The position numbers and the translations under genes are program-made. Shown here in pieces: positions 7,709 through 13,258 of a DNA stretch of 20,770 bases; the first letter of the stretch is position 1, and every line of letters starts with the position of its first letter. The notes beneath the pieces are model-generated. The model searched no databases, was not told the DNA's origin, and saw only the letters and a program-made list of their open reading frames with translations. This DNA comes from an uncultured Acetatifactor sp. (GTDB lineage: Bacteria; Bacillota; Clostridia; Lachnospirales; Lachnospiraceae): assembly GCF_910585425.1 (NCBI RefSeq), contig NZ_CAJUCP010000044.1, positions 29,073 through 49,842 of the forward strand, given 5' to 3'.

Positions 7709-7745
7709 GAAGCCCCGAAAGTAGTCTGAGTACTTTCGGGGCTTC
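7709..7745. terminator. Shared bidirectional terminator, 15-bp perfect stem
   Basis: GAAGCCCCGAAAGTA (7709-7723) and its exact complement (7731-7745) with a 7-base loop. On the minus strand it is followed by a T5 run (complement of 7699-7703, a few bases beyond the stem). On the plus strand a pyrimidine-rich tract with five T residues follows. It can end both the minus-strand toxin message and the plus-strand short RNA, and also read-through from the transglutaminase gene. Confidence 0.87.
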
Positions 7746-7791
7746 TCCTTCTTTTTGGCGGAGAAGTGAAACGCTTGGGCTGGATTACCGA

Positions 7792-7878
7792 CTACTCATC
7801 TCCGTCCAACCGCTTGCACAGATAGTATGCTACTATACTGGCCAACACAGAGACAACGAATGACTGAAATATGTCCAT
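7792..7878 (-). CDS. 28-aa hydrophobic peptide, candidate Fst/par-like type I toxin
   Basis: Encodes MDIFQSFVVSVLASIVAYY followed by LCKRLDGDE and a TAG stop. A single hydrophobic span (about residues 4-21) is followed by a short charged tail, the layout of Fst/Ldr-type membrane toxins. I recall similar short clostridial peptides with a YYICKWLDG-like ending, but could not search for them. AAGGGGG lies seven to eight bases before the ATG, a very strong ribosome site. The gene sits alone between its own promoter (7925-7933) and a perfect 15-bp terminator, faces a short RNA gene, and carries the second copy of a direct repeat over its start codon. The message would be about 215 nt, similar to par RNA I. 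Toxicity is inferred, not shown; a small regulatory membrane peptide is the alternative. Confidence 0.75.
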   Translation of the reverse strand: MDIFQSFVVSVLASIVAYYLCKRLDGDE

Positions 7879-7886
7879 AACAGCAC
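7862..7886 (+). repeat. Direct repeat, toxin start-codon copy
   Basis: GACTGAAATATG, TC, CAT, A, ACAGCAC; second copy of the repeat at 7676-7698. Its CAT (7876-7878) is the complement of the toxin start codon, so the repeat covers the translation start region of the minus-strand message. Confidence 0.8.
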
Positions 7887-7892
7887 CCCCTT

Positions 7893-7921
7893 CCTGTCAC
7901 CAGTATTGGGGCGGTAACAGG
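7893..7921 (-). promoter_or_regulatory. 5' leader hairpin next to the toxin ribosome site
   Basis: On the minus strand CCTGTTACC (7921-7913) can pair with GGTGACAGG (7901-7893): nine pairs including one G-U, with an 11-base loop. The 3' arm ends beside the AAGGGGG ribosome site, so the fold could limit ribosome access, as the 5' stem-loop does in par RNA I. The expected transcript start is at or just inside the 5' arm. Confidence 0.6.
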
Positions 7922-7924
7922 AAG

Positions 7925-7933
7925 ATTGTACCA
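7925..7933 (-). promoter_or_regulatory. Extended -10 promoter of the toxin-like gene
   Basis: Minus-strand TGG TACAAT with -10 at 7930-7925 and TG at 7933-7932. The -35 at 17-base spacing is ATGCAA, a poor match, so recognition would lean on the extended -10. The predicted start is near 7919, giving a leader of about 40 nt. Confidence 0.55.
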
Positions 7934-7988
7934 TATCAGAACACATATTGCATTGTACGGATAGTCCAAAATGCGCCGGGCGATTCGC

Positions 7989-8576
7989 TTACCATTCCCT
8001 GGTTCTGGCCTCCTTCCCCAGCCGGATCAGCTCAAGCTGGTACAGCGCCAGCGGAACCAAGGAAAATACCGCGAAAACGCCTCCCAACCAGGCCCTGGCC
8101 AGTATCCCCAGCGCCGCGGACATGGCGAACAGGAACAGCCAGGGGGCCCGCAGGCTCCTGCAGTATTGCATCCTGTCCTCGTAGGTGGAGTGGAGCTCGA
8201 AGGGCCGCCCGTCATTCTCCTTCTCCACGATGAACAGCTCACGGTTGAAGGTGGTGGAATTGGTGGCGATCCGGCCGCCTTTTTCCGCCCAGGGCCGCAG
8301 GCGCACCTTTCCCACGGAGTAGTTCAGATTGATGTTCTTGTAGAACACACGATAGCCCATGCCCTCCAGAAACGCGCGGTACTGGGCGGCGCTTGGCTTC
8401 GACTTCCCGCCGATGAACTCCATGCGGTATCTCGTCCGGGCCGGCGGGCATTCCTCGAATTCATACAGCAGCTTTTCCGTGCGGATCAGCCGATAGCCTC
8501 TGTCCGCCATCTTGTTCAGCCACCCTTCCTGGGCCACGAGAAAACTGCCGAAAAAACGATAATATTTTTTTGCCAT
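7989..8576 (-). CDS. DUF2812 domain-containing membrane protein
   Basis: A 195-aa protein beginning MAKKYYRFFGSFLVAQEGWLNKMA and continuing G-Y-R-L; this N-terminal pattern and the YRMEF strand near 50-54 are those of DUF2812. Two adjacent hydrophobic segments (about 146-161 and 163-184) end the protein, so it is probably anchored in the membrane with a cytoplasmic N-terminal domain. DUF2812 genes very commonly follow a PadR regulator, as here (66-bp gap), and the PadR-DUF2812 pair is thought to be a regulator with a membrane-bound partner; the mechanism is not established. AAGGAGGG precedes the ATG. It is the last gene of the operon before the toxin-like locus, whose promoter begins about 55 bases further on. 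No terminator was recognised between them. Confidence 0.83.
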   Translation of the reverse strand: MAKKYYRFFGSFLVAQEGWLNKMADRGYRLIRTEKLLYEFEECPPARTRYRMEFIGGKSKPSAAQYRAFLEGMGYRVFYKNINLNYSVGKVRLRPWAEKGGRIATNSTTFNRELFIVEKENDGRPFELHSTYEDRMQYCRSLRAPWLFLFAMSAALGILARAWLGGVFAVFSLVPLALYQLELIRLGKEARTREW

Positions 8577-8641
8577 AACAGAATCCCTCCTTATGCTCTT
8601 GACTTCGTTCTTCTTTTTCTGAAAACGGTACGCTGTGCGCC

Positions 8642-9181
8642 TTATGTCTGCCGGATATCCATGATATGTGCCGCCACATCGGTCAGCTCCTGCAGCCGCC
8701 CGTATTCCCTTGCGGCGATTTCCCTGCCCAGAGGCGTAATCATATATTCCTTCTTCCTTCCGTCCCTGCTTCTCCAGGGGGCTGTGTCCCTGTTGCCCCA
8801 AGGAGAGGCGCCCTGGTTTTTCCGGTGGGTGCTGTCCGATGGAGAGGCATCCTCCTTTCCCCGGTGGGCGTTGTCCTCGCATGTGGCGCTGCCCTCCTTT
8901 CCCCGGTGGGCGTTGTCCCCGCATGTGGCGCTGCCCTCCTTTCCCCGGTGAGCGTTATCCTCGCATGTGGCGCTGTCCTCCTTTCCCCAGGGAGCGATCC
9001 AGCCCTTATCCGCCAGCGTGTTCAGCGCGCCGTATAAAGTGCCCGCCCCCAGCACGAGCCGCCCGCCTGTCTTCTCTTCAATGAATTGCATGACGGCATA
9101 GCCGTGCCTGGGAGTGTAGAGGGCCAGCAGGATATAGAAGGTCACCTCCGTGAGCGCGCCGCCCTTGCCATAATCTCTCAT
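8642..9181 (-). CDS. PadR family transcriptional regulator with repeat-expanded wing
   Basis: A 179-aa PadR protein. Residues 1-62 hold the winged-helix core (LTEVTFYILLALYTPRHGYA, then GAGTLYGALNTLADKGWI); residues 142-179 resume the family pattern with RKKEYMITPLGRE and a short C-terminal helix. Between them, where the wing hairpin normally needs about ten residues, lie some 75 residues made of 14-residue repeats (GKEDSATCEDNAHR and variants at 66-79, 80-93, 94-107 and a degenerate 108-120) and a W/R-rich stretch. No frameshift or stop interrupts it. PadR proteins repress their own operon and are released by a ligand. AAGGAGGT precedes the ATG. The promoter is overlapped by a perfect palindrome, fitting autorepression. 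Whether the expanded wing still binds DNA normally is unknown. Confidence 0.85.
   Translation of the reverse strand: MRDYGKGGALTEVTFYILLALYTPRHGYAVMQFIEEKTGGRLVLGAGTLYGALNTLADKGWIAPWGKEDSATCEDNAHRGKEGSATCGDNAHRGKEGSATCEDNAHRGKEDASPSDSTHRKNQGASPWGNRDTAPWRSRDGRKKEYMITPLGREIAAREYGRLQELTDVAAHIMDIRQT
8809..8998. repeat. 42-bp minisatellite inside the PadR gene
   Basis: Three nearly identical 42-bp units start at 8851, 8893 and 8935 (CCTCCTTTCCCCGGTGGGCG at the left end of each). A partial fourth starts at 8977 and a diverged copy at 8809. The unit is a multiple of three and encodes 14 residues in the PadR frame. The near identity of the central units suggests recent expansion. Confidence 0.9.
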
Positions 9182-9193
9182 AGAACCTCCTTC

Positions 9194-9224
9194 TATATTT
9201 ATTACGTTTACTGTAATAAATATA
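9194..9224. promoter_or_regulatory. Perfect 12-bp palindromic operator (likely PadR site)
   Basis: TATATTTATTAC (9194-9205), a 7-base spacer, and the exact complement GTAATAAATATA (9213-9224). It covers the -10 region and start of the padR transcript. A further TTAC-type half site lies at about 9232-9240. The position fits autorepression by PadR; the binding protein is inferred. Confidence 0.75.
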
Positions 9225-9247
9225 TCACTAACCGTAATATCTGTCAA
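9219..9247 (-). promoter_or_regulatory. padR-DUF2812 operon promoter
   Basis: On the minus strand: consensus TTGACA (9247-9242), a 17-base spacer and TATATT (9224-9219). The -10 lies inside the right arm of the 9194-9224 palindrome. The short leader then leads to AAGGAGGT and the ATG at 9181. Confidence 0.82.
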
Positions 9248-9281
9248 GCAAAAACAGCCGCGAAACACAAATCCGTAAGCA

Positions 9282-9310
9282 TTGACGCGGCGGATTTTAT
9301 ATATTAGAAT
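9282..9310 (+). promoter_or_regulatory. Promoter of the ABC-class ATPase gene
   Basis: TTGACG (9282-9287), a 17-base spacer and TAGAAT (9305-9310); expected start near 9317, giving a leader of about 45 nt. It is divergent from the padR promoter, with the two -35 boxes about 35 bases apart. Confidence 0.7.
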
Positions 9311-9362
9311 AGAGAGCGGAACAGAGACGCTTTTTATCTGTATCAGAGAGGAACGGACGACT

Positions 9363-11285
9363 ATGAAGACACAGAATGAATTGAGGACATTATTGCGCTC
9401 CATCGACCATAAGAGCTACCCGGCCTACAAATCCCTGGCGGGCGCGTGGAAATTCGACCGGTACACGCTGGTCATCGACCATGTGCAGGGGGATCCCTTC
9501 GCCTCCCCCTCCAGCCTCCATGTGGAGATCCCCCACGGGCTGGCGAAATTCCCGGCGGCCTATTATGCAAAAGACTGCTCCCGCATCGCCCTGCAGGACT
9601 TCCTGGTGAGGCAGGTGGGAAAGCAGTTCGAGCAGTACAATTTCAAGGCCAAGGGCTCGGGGAAGAGCGGCCTGCTGTCCATCAGCCGCTGCGGACAGGC
9701 AGTGCTGGAGCGCAGTGCCTGCGAGATTACCGGAGACGGCCTGACGGTGCGGTTCCATGTGGGCTTCCCGGCCTTCGGGCGCACCATCAACGCGGGGGAG
9801 CTGGACAAGATTCTGTTCGACTTCCTGCCCCGCTGCGTGGAGGGCAGCCTGTTCTACGCCAGGCTGGACGGAAAGAAGCTGGAGCGGGTGGTGCACCTGG
9901 CGGAGGACCAGAGCGCCATGCGGCGCATCCTGAGGGAGGAGAAGCTGGTGGCCTTCGTGGCCAACGGCTCCGTGCTGCCCAGGAAGAGCGGCATATCCGA
10001 CCTGCCCATGGCGGACAGCGTGGTCTTCACCTCCCCCCAGTCCATGGAGCGGACTTTCGAGCTGCCCCACAGGGGAAAGATTACCGGCATGGCCATCCCG
10101 GAGGGCATCACGCTGATCGTGGGCGGCGGCTATCACGGGAAATCCACTTTGCTGGAGGCCATCCAGATGGGAGTGTACGACCACATAGAAGGAGACGGAC
10201 GGGAATTCGTCATCACCGAGGACACGGCCCTGAAGCTGCGGGCGGAGGACGGCAGGTCCATCCGGAACGTGGACATCTCCCTGTTCATCAACGACCTGCC
10301 CAATAAGAAGGACACCGGGAAATTCACCACCGAGGATGCCAGCGGCTCCACCTCACAGGCGGCTGCGGTGGTGGAGGGGATTGAAGCGGGCACCAGGCTT
10401 TTCCTGATTGACGAGGACACCTCCGCCACCAACTTCATGGTGCGGGACGAGTTCATGCAGCAGGTGATTAGCCGGGACAAGGAGCCCATCACGCCCTTCC
10501 TGGAGCGGGCAGGGGATTTGTATGAAAAGGCGGGGATCTCCACCATTCTGGTGGCAGGCAGCTCCGGGGCCTTCTTCTACATCGCGGACCATATCCTGAT
10601 GATGGACTGTTACCGCCCCGTGGACATCACGGAGCGGGTGAAGGGGCTGTGCCAGGGACATGCCGCGCCCAGGGTGCAGGCGCCTGGCTTCGCGGTGCCC
10701 GCCTTCGACCGGGTGCTCCCGGCCTTCCGGAAAGCCCAGAAGGGCAGAGGGAGAGGATGGGACGGCAGGGAGCTGGAGACGAGGAACATCGGATACGGCG
10801 CAGGCGACGCGGAGAGCGGGAGCTTTACCGTGGCAGAGTCCCGCGGTGCGGGAGGAGGCCAGGGATATAGAGGCTCCGAGGGCCGGGGGAACGGCACGGA
10901 CGGAAGAGGACATGGCCCCGGAGAGGACAGGGGACATGGCGGAAGAGGACGCGGCGGCAGCCGCGGCGGAGACGGACGCCATGAGCACATGAAGACGAAA
11001 TCCTTCGGCCTGGAGTCCTTCTCCATGGACAGGGAGGAAGTCAATGTGCGCTATCTGGAGCAGCTCCTGGATTCGGAGCAGGTGAATGCCCTGGCCCATC
11101 TGCTGCGGTACGGCTTAGAGGAGGTCATGGACGGAAAGAAGACCGTGCGCCAGACCGTGGAGACCATCTGGAATGCCTGGGAGAAGCAGAACTGGAAGCC
11201 CTTCGCGGGCTCCTTCGTGCCCTGCGGCCTGGCAAGGCCAAGGATTCAGGAGCTGTATGCCTGCCTGAACCGGTTCCGGGGATAG
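9363..11285 (+). CDS. Predicted ATPase of the ABC class (PF09818-type) with RG-rich insert
   Basis: A 640-aa cytoplasmic protein. After an N-terminal domain (1-240) come Walker A GGGYHGKST (254-262, K260), a signature-like SGSTSQ (327-332) and Walker B LFLIDEDTSA with D350 and E351, all typical of the stand-alone 'ABC_ATPase' family, not of transporters. A structurally studied relative is trypanosome MRB1590, an RNA-editing factor that binds RNA through a pore, so an RNA-related role is plausible here. Residues about 461-545 are a low-complexity G/R/E/D insert with many RG and GRG steps, resembling RGG-type RNA-binding tails; family features resume with FGLESFSMDREEV and a helical C-terminus. 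The ATG at 9363 follows an AGGA ten bases away. It is transcribed divergently from padR. Function in bacteria is unproven. Confidence 0.85.
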   Translation: MKTQNELRTLLRSIDHKSYPAYKSLAGAWKFDRYTLVIDHVQGDPFASPSSLHVEIPHGLAKFPAAYYAKDCSRIALQDFLVRQVGKQFEQYNFKAKGSGKSGLLSISRCGQAVLERSACEITGDGLTVRFHVGFPAFGRTINAGELDKILFDFLPRCVEGSLFYARLDGKKLERVVHLAEDQSAMRRILREEKLVAFVANGSVLPRKSGISDLPMADSVVFTSPQSMERTFELPHRGKITGMAIPEGITLIVGGGYHGKSTLLEAIQMGVYDHIEGDGREFVITEDTALKLRAEDGRSIRNVDISLFINDLPNKKDTGKFTTEDASGSTSQAAAVVEGIEAGTRLFLIDEDTSATNFMVRDEFMQQVISRDKEPITPFLERAGDLYEKAGISTILVAGSSGAFFYIADHILMMDCYRPVDITERVKGLCQGHAAPRVQAPGFAVPAFDRVLPAFRKAQKGRGRGWDGRELETRNIGYGAGDAESGSFTVAESRGAGGGQGYRGSEGRGNGTDGRGHGPGEDRGHGGRGRGGSRGGDGRHEHMKTKSFGLESFSMDREEVNVRYLEQLLDSEQVNALAHLLRYGLEEVMDGKKTVRQTVETIWNAWEKQNWKPFAGSFVPCGLARPRIQELYACLNRFRG

Positions 11286-11356
11286 CGAAAAGGACATTGT
11301 CCCAGGCGACAGCTGCTGCTGGAGGCCCTGGTGCAGACCGGGAAGACGGATATGGA

Positions 11357-11390
11357 GAAGGCGTCCTGTCGTAGGACGCCTTCGGATTTT
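11357..11390 (+). terminator. Hairpin between convergent genes
   Basis: GAAGGCGTCCT (11357-11367), loop GTCGT, exact complement (11373-11383), then CGGATTTT. The 11-bp stem is strong but the T run is short and four bases away. It lies between the ATPase gene and the convergent hydrolase gene. The minus-strand side has no T run. Confidence 0.65.
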
Positions 11391-11401
11391 GGGGAAAAAT
11401 T

Positions 11402-12946
11402 TTACTGTGCGGATCCAAAGGAGACGCTGTCCAGGATGCTCTGGAACAGAAGGTCTGATTCCTCCTTAAAGTCCTCAAAGGTCACGAAGGAGAAGTTCAC
11501 ATAGCGGGAATCGGTCTGGATGAACGCATAATGCTGGTAGTAAAGGGTGCCGTCATCCCCCTGGAAGGTGGTGGCGGCGTCCAGGGCGGGCAGGCCTGCG
11601 ATGGTGGTCTGCGCAGTCTCATACGCTTCTGCCGCCAGGCTTTCCCCCAGGCCGGCCAGGTCGGGGATGTCTGCCAGGGAATAGGTGTCGATGTAGAGCA
11701 CGGACATGTCCCAGGCATTGTCGTCCTCATAGCGGGAATAGAGGGACAGCTCCTCCGCATCGGAATCATCCAGCATCCACAGATAAGGACAGGAGAAGGT
11801 CAGGCCCAGCGAATCTATGGTGCGGGAGGTCATGACGGGCACCGGAACCTCCGGCTCCTTGGCCATGGCCGCGTCCAGCTCATCCTGGGTGATGGAAATG
11901 GAGCAGGATTCCCCGGTGTCCGCCAGGATCTTCTCTGCCGCCAGCCTGGTGAGAGGGGCCAAAGTGGAGAAATGGTCGGCTCCTTCTATGACATAGCCGT
12001 GGATGTTCTCATTGTCCGTAGCCTGCTGCATCCGCTCCAGGTTCTCGGAATTGCCGTCTCTGCCCTCTATGAGGAAGGTGGGGCTCTTTACATTGTCCAG
12101 CCAGTGGATGGGGGAGCGCATGGTGAACTCGTCCTCATTCTCCGTATCGAAGGTGAACTGGCTGTTGTTGTGGTACTTCACCTCGTCCACCGCGCCGTAG
12201 CAGAAGACTGCCCGGAACTTGTCCGTGTACTCGGAGGCCAGAAGCGCCCTGGTAGCGCCGGTGCTGTGCCCGCCCAGGTAGATGCGGTCCGGATCCACAT
12301 AGGGCAGGGAGGCGGCATATTCGTAAGCGGAAACGATATCGTCCACCTCGCCGAAGAGGGCCTCATAATGGCCGGGATTGCCGTTGCCGCCCCGGAACGA
12401 AGGGTACATGGTCAGGACACCCGCCTGCCAGAAGGCGGAGCCGGTCTGGTCATTGTCCCAGGCCGGATAGCACCAGGGGAAGTCGTCGATGCCATTGCCC
12501 CAGCCGCCTACCACCCAGATGATCAGAGGGTGCTTTTCCCCGTCGCCGGGGTCGCTGGACACATAGGCCGCCAGGTCGCCCACCTTGGAGGAGTAGGAAA
12601 CCAGGTCGAAGAGGCCCTCCGGAGGCTCCGGGACGGTATCGCTGTCGTTCTCCTGCCTGGCCAGGGTGGTGGTGAACGCGTCATGGGCCTCGGCGAAGCT
12701 GCCGTAGCTCTCTACCAGGGCCTGGGCGGAAGCGTTGTTCATCAGGAGATTTTTCTTGGGAGAAGAGGACTGTTCCTGGGCGCTCTCGTCCCCGGAGCTT
12801 TCTTCCCCGGAGGACTGCTGGGACGCGCTTTCTCCTGAGGGGCTTTTACTTTCCCCGGGCTGGGAGGAAGCGCAGGAGGCTGTGGCGAAAATAGTCGCCG
12901 TGGTCAGGAAAAGCGCAAAGGCTTTTCGGATTGAGATTGCTTTCAT
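11402..12946 (-). CDS. Secreted lipoprotein with alpha/beta-hydrolase domain and C-terminal PsbP/LpqN-like domain
   Basis: A 514-aa protein. An N-terminal signal ends in ATASC, so C25 is the likely lipid-modified residue; a Ser/Glu/Gln-rich linker (26-63) follows. Residues about 115-345 are an alpha/beta hydrolase of the prolyl-oligopeptidase/dienelactone type: GGWG oxyanion region (147-150), nucleophile S228 in GGHSTG, D297 in IEGRDG and H325 in GADHFS. The C-terminal 150 residues (FSCPYLWML to the closing FQSILDSVSFG) resemble the lipoprotein PsbP/LpqN-like fold that often trails such enzymes; this part is a weaker call. It should be an esterase or peptidase anchored outside the membrane; the substrate is unknown. 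AAGGAAGG precedes the ATG. It is a single gene, convergent with the ATPase and divergent from the MATE gene. Confidence 0.85.
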   Translation of the reverse strand: MKAISIRKAFALFLTTATIFATASCASSQPGESKSPSGESASQQSSGEESSGDESAQEQSSSPKKNLLMNNASAQALVESYGSFAEAHDAFTTTLARQENDSDTVPEPPEGLFDLVSYSSKVGDLAAYVSSDPGDGEKHPLIIWVVGGWGNGIDDFPWCYPAWDNDQTGSAFWQAGVLTMYPSFRGGNGNPGHYEALFGEVDDIVSAYEYAASLPYVDPDRIYLGGHSTGATRALLASEYTDKFRAVFCYGAVDEVKYHNNSQFTFDTENEDEFTMRSPIHWLDNVKSPTFLIEGRDGNSENLERMQQATDNENIHGYVIEGADHFSTLAPLTRLAAEKILADTGESCSISITQDELDAAMAKEPEVPVPVMTSRTIDSLGLTFSCPYLWMLDDSDAEELSLYSRYEDDNAWDMSVLYIDTYSLADIPDLAGLGESLAAEAYETAQTTIAGLPALDAATTFQGDDGTLYYQHYAFIQTDSRYVNFSFVTFEDFKEESDLLFQSILDSVSFGSAQ

Positions 12947-12995
12947 GAGAATTACCTTCCTTTTCTTTTAAGTTTCAGTTCTCTTATGAGCCAAT

Positions 12996-13004
12996 ATTAT
13001 ACCA
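12996..13004 (-). promoter_or_regulatory. Extended -10 promoter of the lipoprotein hydrolase
   Basis: Minus-strand TGG TATAAT (13004-12996), a perfect -10 with extended TG; the -35 is not recognisable. Leader about 43 nt. It is divergent from the MATE promoter at 13061-13089; no small gene was recognised in the 312-base gap. Confidence 0.68.
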
Positions 13005-13060
13005 CTTAATCCAAAAGAATGGAAGACGGGGACATATAATGATACTGCTAGTGAATGCCG

Positions 13061-13089
13061 TTGACTTTTCAACGTATAAGACATAAGAT
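13061..13089 (+). promoter_or_regulatory. Promoter of the MATE exporter with overlapping palindrome
   Basis: TTGACT (13061-13066), a 17-base spacer and TAAGAT (13084-13089). The -35 is embedded in a perfect palindrome CGTTGA-CTTT-TCAACG (13059-13074), a possible repressor site. The predicted leader is about 160 nt and holds one further hairpin, AAATCCG/CGGATTT (13149-13155 with 13164-13170), without a T run. Confidence 0.6.
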
Positions 13090-13258
13090 TGAATAAAACA
13101 CTGATGTCAAGACCTGTACGGGAAAAGAGTCCTCATAGGAATCTATCTAAATCCGGGAAACAGCGGATTTCAGAGAATCATAAACAGTGAATATGTGGAC
13201 AAAACAGGATTAATTGACTGAATCGCACCATAAACGGGACAGAGAGGATAAAGAAACC

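Larger units (their letters stand above)
7667..7750 (+). ncRNA. Candidate antisense RNA (antitoxin RNA, par RNA II-like)
   Basis: Predicted RNA of about 80 nt from the promoter at 7632-7660 to the terminator at 7709-7745. It has no plausible coding sequence. Its 5' part (7676-7698) is a direct repeat of the DNA over the toxin start codon. Because the two genes face each other, this RNA can pair with the toxin message: 12 bp, a 2-nt bulge on the message side, then 11 bp including one G-U pair. The pairing would cover the AUG and end next to the ribosome site. Its terminator loop is also complementary to the toxin terminator loop, and both loops contain a YUNR motif. This is inference from sequence; ends are approximate. 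Confidence 0.65.

Noticed and set aside
8666..9084. Plus-strand repeat-containing open frames across the padR minisatellite
   Set aside because: A 42-bp repeat stays open in several frames simply because its length is a multiple of three. The PadR frame alone has family motifs on both sides and a promoter and ribosome site.
11531..12838. 435-codon plus-strand open frame opposite the lipoprotein hydrolase
   Set aside because: No ribosome site or domain was seen. The minus strand has a signal peptide, lipobox and intact catalytic triad.
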